A stretch of DNA of 5,180 nt from an uncultured Erysipelotrichaceae bacterium (GTDB lineage: Bacteria; Bacillota_I; Bacilli_A; Erysipelotrichales; Erysipelotrichaceae). The notes below the pieces were generated by a model. It was not told the origin of the DNA. It saw only the letters and a list, made by a program, of their open reading frames with translations, and ran no database searches. The stretch spans positions 1 to 5,180 of the forward strand of contig CADBPK010000166.1 in the NCBI GenBank assembly GCA_902796465.1, written 5' to 3'. The position numbers were made by a program, and so were the translations under genes. This document shows, piece after piece, positions 1 through 5,022 of this stretch (position 1 is its first letter; each line of letters begins with the position of its first letter).

Positions 1-40
1 TCTGCCTGCAGTATTCTGCTGTTGGTTCTATCAGTTTCAT
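1..40 (-). CDS. Probable GNAT-family acetyltransferase, N-terminal fragment cut by window edge
   Basis: Only the first 13 codons are in the window; they read MKLIEPTAEYCRQ. Openings of the form MKLIEPT.EY are common in one group of Firmicute GNAT acetyltransferases, and that resemblance is the only basis for the call. An AGGAG ribosome binding site lies at 52-56. It is 11 nt from the ATG at 38-40 but only 2 nt from another in-frame ATG at 47-49 (which would give MTY before MKL), so the start at 40 is preferred, although 11 nt is rather long. The gene follows the 54-residue small ORF in the same direction after a gap of about 94 nt. No catalytic motif is visible, so the family call rests on the opening alone. 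Confidence 0.45.
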   Translation of the reverse strand, partial: MKLIEPTAEYCRQ

Positions 41-134
41 ATAAGTCATCACTCCTACGGATCCCGATTTAGCGACATCCCGACAAACTGCGATTTTCCT
101 GTCTCTTTCTTATCAATGTTATTTCCCGTCAAAA

Positions 135-299
135 CTAGATCTCCTTGTTGATCTCATAGAGCTTGTAGGATGCTCCGCCGGCACCGCCAAAACGTATTTC
201 TGCTGTATACAGCTCTTCCTGCATATCAAAACACACTTTCCAGTGAGATGAATTGCCGGCGCTGCTTTCTCCTTGTTTGAATATAAATTTGTCTGACAT
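135..299 (-). CDS. Small uncharacterised protein, 54 residues
   Basis: An open frame from ATG (297-299) to TAG (135-137) encodes 54 residues, starting MSDKFIFKQG and ending YEINKEI. The SD GGGAGG lies 7 nt before the ATG, one of the best ribosome sites in the window, which argues that this short frame is translated. The middle alternates polar and aromatic residues (HWKVCFDMQEELYTAEIRF) and is followed by a Gly/Ala-rich turn (GGAGGAS) and a final strand-like SYKLYEI, suggesting a small beta-rich fold. There is no signal peptide, membrane segment or cysteine pair. It sits between two GNAT genes, 76 nt after the first, in the same orientation. I do not recognise the family and give no function. 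Confidence 0.6.
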   Translation of the reverse strand: MSDKFIFKQGESSAGNSSHWKVCFDMQEELYTAEIRFGGAGGASYKLYEINKEI

Positions 300-375
300 A
301 TATCAGCCTCCCGGATATGATGTTTTCAAAGATAACAGATCATTCACAAATGCCGATATTATAGCCGCAATTGAT

Positions 376-759
376 CTATTTCCTTTTCTTTTCGATCGTA
401 TAAGACTGCATTCCTTTCTTACAGCCGTTCTTCTCATAGAAACCTTCTGTTTCCGGATGTGAACCAAAATACAGCATAGTCGGTGTATTGTCTTTTGCCA
501 GCCGGAGAAGGGTGCTTCCTACTCCTTTATTCTGATATTCGGGAAGGACAAGCAGTTCCGTAATGGTTCCGAAATAATAACCATCCGAAAGGATACGCAG
601 GCATCCTATGAGTTTTGTGCCGTCATAAGCTGTTATGTTCAGTGTTCTTGACAGGGCTTCCTGTGTGCGGTCCGCATCATAGCTGCCCGGCCAGACCTGA
701 TTCACTAGCGAAAGGAAAACTGATGCAGTTAATTGTTTATCATCTACTCTGTAGTCCAT
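376..759 (-). CDS. GNAT-family N-acetyltransferase, short (127 residues)
   Basis: Proteins of this fold transfer an acetyl group from acetyl-CoA to an amine; the substrate cannot be read from sequence. The acetyl-CoA pyrophosphate loop (motif A) is intact: strand TELLVLPEY at about 67-75, then Q76-N-K-G79-V-G81, matching the Q/R-x-x-G-x-G/A signature, followed by helix STLLRLAKD. The C-terminal strand and helix end in GFYEKNG (106-112), the usual motif B tail with its Tyr. At 127 residues it is on the short side but keeps the whole core (strand ITAYDGTKLIGCLRI at 42-56 precedes motif A). The SD GAGG is 6 nt before the ATG. The gene starts 16 nt after the stop of the preceding GNAT gene, so the two are very probably co-transcribed, although their sequences differ clearly. 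Confidence 0.88.
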   Translation of the reverse strand: MDYRVDDKQLTASVFLSLVNQVWPGSYDADRTQEALSRTLNITAYDGTKLIGCLRILSDGYYFGTITELLVLPEYQNKGVGSTLLRLAKDNTPTMLYFGSHPETEGFYEKNGCKKGMQSYTIEKKRK

Positions 760-775
760 ATTCCGCCTCGCTTGT

Positions 776-1228
776 TTATGGATGGATATACATCCTCGTC
801 ATTTCCGGCTCTCCGTCTCCCTGGACCATGCACAGAAACTGCCAGCCGTATCTTTCATAAAAGCCTGTCTGGTCCGTTACCAGATAGACCGGCGCAATAC
901 CTTTGGACTTCAGATCATTTACCGCCATATTGAGCAGATGTCCGGCGATTCCTTTGCACCGGTATTCCTCTTCCGTATACACAGCGCATATATTGGGGTA
1001 CAGATCCTTTCTGTCGTGAAAGTCGTTTTCGATCACGCCTAATCCGCCGATGATCTTATTTCCATCCAGGCACAGATACCATCCGTATTCTGTTTCGTTC
1101 TCCAGATAACTTTCCATACACGCCAGATAGGCTTCTTCCGGTACGCCCCATTTGCTGTGGAACCATTCCGCAGCTGTTTCTTCCAGTGAAGGATCATCTC
1201 TTAATGTGATAAAAACAAATTCTTCCAT
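776..1228 (-). CDS. GNAT-family N-acetyltransferase (150 residues)
   Basis: This is a complete single-domain GNAT. The N-terminal helix region EETAAEWFHSKWGVPEEAY (16-34) is of a type often seen in clostridial GNATs. Strand EYGWYLCLDGNKIIGGLGVI (47-66) leads to motif A: strand NICAVYTEEEY (79-89) and the acetyl-CoA loop R90-C-K-G93-I-A95, which uses Ala at the last position as many members do. Strand PVYLVTD (113-119) and GFYERYGW (122-129) form motif B with the conserved Tyr. The substrate is unknown. The SD AGAGG lies 5 nt before the ATG. The gene follows the two-lobed GNAT after 71 nt and precedes the next GNAT by 16 nt. Its sequence is not close to either neighbour, so this is not a recent tandem duplication. 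Confidence 0.9.
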   Translation of the reverse strand: MEEFVFITLRDDPSLEETAAEWFHSKWGVPEEAYLACMESYLENETEYGWYLCLDGNKIIGGLGVIENDFHDRKDLYPNICAVYTEEEYRCKGIAGHLLNMAVNDLKSKGIAPVYLVTDQTGFYERYGWQFLCMVQGDGEPEMTRMYIHP

Positions 1229-1299
1229 TTCGACCTCTGAAATTAACTGCTTTGCCCGGAAATACTTCGCTGCTTCTTTACCGGCCTAAAGTACCCCGG

Positions 1300-1974
1300 T
1301 CACTTCCACATCCAGACGATCAGATGATCAGACTGCGTCATGCCCAGCTTTTTCTGAAGATTTAACGAGGCAATATTGTCCTTTTCCACCTGGCCGAACG
1401 GGATAAAGCCTTTTTCCATCGTCTTCGCCATGAGATGTTTTTGAAGCTCAGCCCCAAAACCTCTGTGTCTGTATGCTGGGAAAACATACAGGATCCCCAT
1501 GCTTCCTTCAAGATGCTCCCCGATGAAGCCAATCAGCTGATCCTGATCATAGCCCAAGAGAATGCCTTTTCTTCTGACAATACTTTCAAGCTCTTCCGGA
1601 CTGACCAGGTCATAGTTTTCAATCAGCATCCCCAGATCATGTTCATCCGCCTCCCTGACGGTCAGCCCACCGCTGAGTGAAGGTTTATTTCCGTAATAAG
1701 CAACCTGATAACACTCCAGTTTTTCGGAAAAACCGTACCTTTCAAACGCGGTCATACCGATGGAATGATCTGAAACCATCAGTAATGCACAATCCTGACC
1801 GAGATAGTGATCGAGAAGGGGAATTGCGGTCCCGGCGTCTTCACATGCCAGAAAATATGCTCCGCTGATACGGTCGCGGATCAAAAGCGCATTATCCTGC
1901 TCTGCGATCATTTCCCCGCTCCCGCGTTTCAATACACGGTCAAGTCCCAGATAATCGATTCCGCTGATATCCAT
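1300..1974 (-). CDS. Two-lobed GNAT acetyltransferase, catalytic C-terminal domain (224 residues)
   Basis: The C-terminal half is a clear GNAT of FR47-like type: strand QLIGFIGEH (146-154), motif A strand GILYVFPAY (160-168) with acetyl-CoA loop R169-H-R-G172-F-G174, helix AELQKHLMAKTMEKG, then strand FGQVEKDN and N200-IASLNLQKKLGM (motif B). The N-terminal half (about 1-95) looks like a second, worn GNAT lobe. It has the ordering of that fold and ends in AFERYGF (76-82) like a motif B, but no Q/R-x-x-G-x-G loop, so it probably does not bind acetyl-CoA. A GTG codon at 1980 is also in frame; I chose the ATG at 1974 because an AGGTG site (1980-1984) lies 5 nt before it and overlaps the GTG. The gene starts 24 nt after the stop of the Trp-rich protein gene. 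The substrate is unknown. Confidence 0.87.
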   Translation of the reverse strand: MDISGIDYLGLDRVLKRGSGEMIAEQDNALLIRDRISGAYFLACEDAGTAIPLLDHYLGQDCALLMVSDHSIGMTAFERYGFSEKLECYQVAYYGNKPSLSGGLTVREADEHDLGMLIENYDLVSPEELESIVRRKGILLGYDQDQLIGFIGEHLEGSMGILYVFPAYRHRGFGAELQKHLMAKTMEKGFIPFGQVEKDNIASLNLQKKLGMTQSDHLIVWMWK

Positions 1975-1998
1975 AATCACACCTGCAGATTCTGCGCC

Positions 1999-2427
1999 TT
2001 ATACCTTTCCTGCTTTCTTCAGCGTATCGTATAATTCCGAAAGCCATTCATTATAGTGATCGTAAGGAGCCCGGGACCACCAGTCCAGAAGTTTGTTCAG
2101 GGACTCAATGTCCTGTTCAATACTGGTGCGTGTGTACTGATCCGGATCCCGGTTGACCTCTACGATATGATGATCATCTTTTTTGAAATCGATCCGGTAA
2201 ATGCAGAACCCTGTCCAGCTGCGGTGTGCCCAGAGCGTATCTCCCTCCATATACCAGAACCATTTATCTTCCATCGCCTGCGGGATATTGCCGAGACGGA
2301 GCGCGGCCATTTCCTCATCGCTGAAAGACCTGTTGAGCACGAAAGTATCATGCCGTTCCGGCATCGGTTCTCTCTGCCAGTCATCGCGGCAGGCAATTCT
2401 GATTTTGTTTTTATTTTCTTCTGTCAT
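1999..2427 (-). CDS. Conserved uncharacterised Trp-rich protein (142 residues)
   Basis: This is a soluble protein with no signal peptide or membrane segment. The core at about 33-81 reads RSFSDEEMAALR, then MEDKWFWYMEGDTLWAHRS and WTGFCIYRIDF: an acidic helix followed by a run of aromatic beta strands with an R-S-W-T-G motif (69-73). A second block, VNRDPDQY (91-98), is followed by a helical tail rich in Trp, Asp and Glu. I recall similar E-D-K-W-F and R-S-W-T-G segments in short Firmicute proteins, some possibly near or fused to macrodomain (ADP-ribose) proteins, but I am not certain and assign no function. The SD GGAG lies 6-7 nt before the ATG. It starts 17 nt after the ankyrin gene stop and is followed after 24 nt by a GNAT, so co-transcription is likely. 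Confidence 0.82.
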   Translation of the reverse strand: MTEENKNKIRIACRDDWQREPMPERHDTFVLNRSFSDEEMAALRLGNIPQAMEDKWFWYMEGDTLWAHRSWTGFCIYRIDFKKDDHHIVEVNRDPDQYTRTSIEQDIESLNKLLDWWSRAPYDHYNEWLSELYDTLKKAGKV

Positions 2428-2444
2428 ATATTTCTCCGGTTGAT

Positions 2445-3113
2445 TTACAGTTTGCCATATACTTCATCGAACAGGACCGCAATGGAACCTTCACTGCAGA
2501 ACTCTCTGACCGAACAGCCGAGATTCGGCGCCTTGTAGGAAGCGTTGCCGCCGGCATCCTTCAGCGCCTGCAGTACATTCCTGAGATCCTCGTGCAGTTC
2601 ATCCGTGAAACGCCTGTCCTTCATTTCGATATGCTCCGCATAATTATAGGAGGGGAGGATCTGCTTTGCCTGGAGGGTAAACCGGTTCATTCCGGAGTTC
2701 CCGTATGAATCCAGGGCATTGACATCAGCGCCAAGAGCGATCATCTTCCGGAGTATGCGGAGCGCTTCATCCGCTCTCTCTTTTGTTGACCGGACACGGA
2801 ATCCCATGTATGGATCATCGGTATTCCACCGGCACAGCATGACTGCGCAGTTGATAGCATCATGGAGCACCGGTGTGCGCCATTGGTTACAGCAGGATTC
2901 GTCTTCGATAAAGCTGACATCCGCTCCCATATCGATCAGGTAATCCGCGATCGCGGTGTTTCCTGTTTTCAGGGCAACCTGCAGCGGCGACTGGCCGTCA
3001 TCTTTTTTCGGCGGCTGTTTTGCCGTACAGTTTACCAGTTCCGGTTTCTTTTCTATTAATTGCCTTACGGTATCCAGATCATTGTTCCGGATCGCTTTAA
3101 ACAGTTTTTTCAT
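2445..3113 (-). CDS. Ankyrin-repeat protein (222 residues)
   Basis: Ankyrin repeats are protein-binding scaffolds, so a partner is expected but not identified. Three repeats can be read. The first is at about 1-30 (LFKAIRNNDLDTVRQLIEKK). The second, at about 41-67, is canonical (SPLQVALKTGNTAIADYL then DMGADVS). The third, at about 81-135, opens with PVLHDAINCAV, carries an insertion of about 25 residues and closes with ALGADVNALDSYG. The remainder (136-222) is mostly helical and may hold a degenerate fourth repeat near LRNVLQALKDAGGNAS (178-193). There is no signal peptide, so it is presumably cytoplasmic. The SD AAGGA is 7 nt before the ATG. A 68-nt gap separates it from the upstream GNAT, and a 17-nt gap from the downstream Trp-rich protein gene, its best candidate partner by proximity. 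Confidence 0.88.
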   Translation of the reverse strand: MKKLFKAIRNNDLDTVRQLIEKKPELVNCTAKQPPKKDDGQSPLQVALKTGNTAIADYLIDMGADVSFIEDESCCNQWRTPVLHDAINCAVMLCRWNTDDPYMGFRVRSTKERADEALRILRKMIALGADVNALDSYGNSGMNRFTLQAKQILPSYNYAEHIEMKDRRFTDELHEDLRNVLQALKDAGGNASYKAPNLGCSVREFCSEGSIAVLFDEVYGKL

Positions 3114-3181
3114 CTTCAGATCCTTTTTAACCCGGTCTGTTCAAACGTTATCTCCGCTGTCATGGACCGGATATCTCTTTT

Positions 3182-3601
3182 TTATTCTTTCATTAACCAT
3201 TGATCCATGCCTGCGCCGCAGTCATCATGCGGGCGTGCTTCGAATCCGAAACGCTCATAAAATACTTCTTTTCCTTTGGCGGAATTCAGCGTGATCTTGA
3301 CTTTCCAGCCGGGCTTCATATCATCTTTCAGCTTCTGCAGACATGATTCCACAAGCCTGCTGCCGATGCCCTGATGCCGGTATTCCGCGTCAACGATCAC
3401 ATCTGACAGGAAGGCGATATAACTGCCGTCCCATAAAAGTCTGGCAACGTCGACCGCTTTGTCATCATCCCTGACGCAGCGGATCACATATGCTTTCTCT
3501 ACGCAGGCCTTTGCCTGTTCGTACGGAAACTCCATCCAGCCGACTTTCCTGCGCAGTTCCATATATTCTTCCGGGGTAATGGTATCTGTATATCTGATCA
3601 T
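3182..3601 (-). CDS. GNAT-family N-acetyltransferase (139 residues), first gene of the run
   Basis: This is a complete single-domain GNAT. The start MIRYTDTITPEEYMELRRKVGW is typical of a common Firmicute subgroup with an R-x-x-V-G-W element. Strand AYVIRCVRDDD, then YIAFLSDVIVDAEY (61-74), leads into the acetyl-CoA loop R75-H-Q-G78-I-G80 and helix SRLVESCLQKL. The motif B part has VKITLNSAKGKEVFYERFGF (101-120) with Tyr115. The expected Gly in the strand before motif A is replaced by VARLLWDG, a mild deviation. The substrate is unknown. The SD AGGA lies 7 nt before the ATG. A TATAAT box at 3644-3649 gives a plausible leader of about 36 nt, and the MYG1-family gene upstream ends in a terminator, so this gene probably heads the transcript covering the genes to its left. 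Confidence 0.9.
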   Translation of the reverse strand: MIRYTDTITPEEYMELRRKVGWMEFPYEQAKACVEKAYVIRCVRDDDKAVDVARLLWDGSYIAFLSDVIVDAEYRHQGIGSRLVESCLQKLKDDMKPGWKVKITLNSAKGKEVFYERFGFEARPHDDCGAGMDQWLMKE

Positions 3602-3643
3602 TGTATTTTCCTGATTCTCCGTCTGAACAGACTCTTTGGATTT

Positions 3644-3649
3644 ATTATA
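3644..3649 (-). promoter_or_regulatory. Candidate -10 box of the GNAT/ankyrin gene run
   Basis: A perfect TATAAT reads on the minus strand 43 nt before the ATG at 3601. The hexamer 17 nt upstream is TACTAT, a poor -35, so the promoter would be weak or need an activator. A dyad with arms AGTAC/GTACT (3669-3685) covers this -35 region. The call is supported by position: it lies after the terminator of the upstream gene and before the first gene of the run. Confidence 0.45.
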
Positions 3650-3668
3650 CAGCCTGACAGGGCAGGAT

Positions 3669-3685
3669 AGTACTTGTACGGTACT
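3669..3685. promoter_or_regulatory. GTAC-rich dyad, possible operator
   Basis: Arms AGTAC (3669-3673) and GTACT (3681-3685) flank a 7-nt centre that itself contains GTAC, giving three GTAC palindromes within 17 bp. The dyad covers the expected -35 position of the 3644-3649 promoter, where a repressor or activator would act. The arms are only 5 bp, so chance occurrence is quite possible. Confidence 0.25.
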
Positions 3686-3690
3686 GTATG

Positions 3691-3730
3691 CAGATAAAAG
3701 AAAAGATCCTGTTTCGCTGAAGCAGGATCC
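3691..3730 (-). terminator. Factor-independent terminator of the MYG1-family gene
   Basis: Read on the minus strand, a stem GATCCTG/CAGGATC (3705-3729) continues after one mismatch with TTC/GAA around a 3-nt loop. It is followed at once by TTTTCTTTTAT. The stem begins only 4 nt past the TAA stop of the MYG1-family gene. It separates that gene from the promoter of the downstream GNAT run. Confidence 0.8.
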
Positions 3731-3733
3731 GTA

Positions 3734-4708
3734 TTATTTTCTGGCTATGCCTATATGCGCCATTGCGATGGCATCTTCTTCCGTTTCGGCTCCGGCGAGG
3801 AAACCTGAAGGATGGCAGAAGGATGCAGTCTTTACACCGGATACTTTCTGCAGTTCTTCATTCCGCAGGCCGTACCATTCGGACGGCAGGGGATGACGGA
3901 AGGAGTTTCTGTCTTCGGAATTGCGCAGGACGGAGTGCACGTTCCAGCCGCCTCTTCTTGCCGGGGAGACGACATACCAGATATCGTTGGCTTTGGGATT
4001 GTTGCTCTGGGAATATAGAATGCCTTCCCAGGGAGCGAATTCATCCATGATCATTAAATGATTGGAAGAAAAGTCGATGCACTGCTGTACGTAGTCCCTT
4101 CCTTCCAGGCGGGAGATGATGCTGTCTATGCGGTTGATCAGGATGGTCTTAGCTGTTTCCACCGCGTCCAGGAAAGCCTCGTAATGATCCATATCGGAAT
4201 TCCACGGCGGGTTGAAGTCCTTGATGATCTGGAATACCGCATAGTTTACTCTGGCAGTGCGGAGGATCTCGTTCTTCTGGTCTTTCTGCAGATACGGATA
4301 CCGTTCCAGTTCTTCCCTCAATGGGTTGTAGCCGTTGTCATTCGCATCGATTCCCTGGATCAGTGTAACATCCAGCTTGTTAAAGACTTTTTCGACATAC
4401 TGTTCGGGACAGTCAAAGTATTCCAGGATCTCTTTATAATATTTCCGCCATACCAGGCCGCAGGCAGCGTAGGGGATATCGGTGCCGGGATGGCATCCGT
4501 TTGTTTCCTTGTTTTCCGGTGTATGGTGGTCCAGTTCACCGCCGCCGATATCAAAGATGATCCAGTCGGAAGGATTTTCCGGCAGTTCCTGGTCATTGCC
4601 TCTGACAACATTGATCTCGTCTGCCGTAAATGACAGCAGGGCAGTCGCGAATACATCATCCGCATGAAAATTTCCGTCATGGGTAAATAAGTTCAGTTTC
4701 TGTTTCAT
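3734..4708 (-). CDS. MYG1/UPF0160 family DHH-like predicted phosphoesterase (324 residues)
   Basis: MYG1 proteins are related to DHH metal-dependent phosphoesterases. The eukaryotic member is reported as a 3'-5' RNA exonuclease; the bacterial role is not established. Visible motifs, in order: T9-H-D-G-N-F-H15-A-D17-D18 (metal-site start), F52-D-I-G-G-G with D60-H61-H62 (the DHH-like motif), PYAACGLVW (79-87), G-I-D121-A-N-D124-N-G, then the family C-terminus PLPSEWYGLR (273-282) and H299-P-S-G-F with GAETEEDAIAMA. Length and motif order fit a complete protein. A TTG at 4732 is in frame, but it lies inside the predicted -10 box and adds residues absent from the family, so the ATG at 4708 is chosen. 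The SD is weak (AGAAAGTG, 8 nt before). It is a single-gene unit with its own promoter and terminator. Confidence 0.92.
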   Translation of the reverse strand: MKQKLNLFTHDGNFHADDVFATALLSFTADEINVVRGNDQELPENPSDWIIFDIGGGELDHHTPENKETNGCHPGTDIPYAACGLVWRKYYKEILEYFDCPEQYVEKVFNKLDVTLIQGIDANDNGYNPLREELERYPYLQKDQKNEILRTARVNYAVFQIIKDFNPPWNSDMDHYEAFLDAVETAKTILINRIDSIISRLEGRDYVQQCIDFSSNHLMIMDEFAPWEGILYSQSNNPKANDIWYVVSPARRGGWNVHSVLRNSEDRNSFRHPLPSEWYGLRNEELQKVSGVKTASFCHPSGFLAGAETEEDAIAMAHIGIARK

Positions 4709-4731
4709 GGTATATACACTTTCTACTGTCA

Positions 4732-4740
4732 ATTATAGCA
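4732..4740 (-). promoter_or_regulatory. Extended -10 promoter of the MYG1-family gene
   Basis: The minus strand reads TGCTATAAT, a perfect extended -10 (TGnTATAAT), 23 nt before the ATG at 4708. The -35 position has no good match, which extended -10 promoters tolerate. The expected transcript start near 4725 leaves a leader of about 17 nt and excludes the TTG at 4732 as a start codon. Confidence 0.6.
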
Positions 4741-4961
4741 GCATTTGCATAGTTCATGATGTAACTGCTGAGGATCATATCTTATAGAAGTCCGCACAGT
4801 CAGGGAAGGACAGTATACAAGTGGGTCCTGTGGTTAATGACTGCGTAATCAATAAGTTATTCTTTCACTGAAAATATAATGTTAACAGTTGATTCATGCT
4901 AAGGTGAATAAACACTCAGATAACAAAAAAATACGAAAATATGTAAATATGCATAAAAATG
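4741..4961. other. Divergent AT-rich intergenic region without a credible gene
   Basis: This lies between the MYG1-family gene (leftward) and the ATPase gene (rightward). Minus-strand open frames over its right part are low-complexity Phe/Tyr/Ile-rich translations of AT-rich DNA without an SD, and are not supported. Two nested inverted repeats at 4793-4845 could fold: CGCA-GTCA (with a CA bulge) pairing with TGAC-TGCG, enclosing AGGAC/GTCCT (4807-4829). A plus-strand TATAAT at 4875-4880 has no recognisable -35; if used, it would give the ATPase gene a leader of about 135 nt containing the palindrome. Composition becomes clearly AT-richer from about 4850. Confidence 0.5.
4932..4955 (+). repeat. 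Degenerate direct copy of the palindrome arm
   Basis: TACGAAAATATG followed by ATGCATA matches 19 of 24 positions of 4965-4988, exactly 33 bp downstream. The first nine bases and last seven bases are identical. With the two palindrome arms, this makes three occurrences of a TACGAAAATnTG element within 65 bp. Confidence 0.7.
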
Positions 4962-4999
4962 TATTACGAAAATCTGCATTAATGCATATTTTCGTAATA
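4962..4999. repeat. 38-bp near-perfect palindrome before the ATPase gene
   Basis: Left arm ATTACGAAAATCTGCATT (4963-4980) and right arm AATGCATATTTTCGTAAT (4981-4998) are reverse complements except for one pair (C4974 against T4987). The outer pair T4962-A4999 extends it to 38 bp with no spacer. As RNA it would form a hairpin of about 17 pairs with a UUAA loop, ending 10 nt before the GAGG ribosome site of the ATPase gene. There is no T-run on the plus strand after it, so it is not a normal terminator for that strand. It could be an operator, a translation-control hairpin or a recombination site. Confidence 0.85.
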
Positions 5000-5022
5000 T
5001 AGTAGCTGTGAGGATATGAAAA

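Noticed and set aside
358..363. TATAAT on the minus strand before the 54-residue gene
   Set aside because: The hexamer 17 nt upstream (AAAGGA) is not -35-like and there is no TGn extension, so an internal promoter here is not supported.
1280..1300. ACCGG/CCGGT inverted repeat between two GNAT genes
   Set aside because: The stem is only 5 bp with an 11-nt loop and no following T-run, so it is too weak to call a terminator.
2056..2538. Plus-strand open frame of 160 codons spanning two minus-strand genes
   Set aside because: It overlaps the Trp-rich and ankyrin genes, both of which have good SD sites and coherent proteins. The antisense frame has neither.
3132..3170. Stem CCGGTC/GACCGG followed by a T-rich stretch on the plus strand
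   Set aside because: The loop is over 20 nt, and the T-run follows on the plus strand where no gene needs ending. On the minus strand no T-run follows, so it is not a credible terminator.
41..3181. Integron-type cassette array, suggested by many small same-strand genes
   Set aside because: I compared the gaps 41-134, 300-375, 1229-1299 and 3114-3181. They share no repeated attC-like element, and no GTTRRRY core with a matching partner was found.
4058..4633. Plus-strand open frame of 191 codons inside the MYG1-family gene
   Set aside because: It is the antisense of a gene with clear family motifs, has no ribosome site, and its translation is a mirror of codon bias with no recognisable motif.
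4931..4999. CRISPR-like repeats
   Set aside because: Only one full palindrome and one degenerate half copy are present, with no regular spacers and no cas genes.
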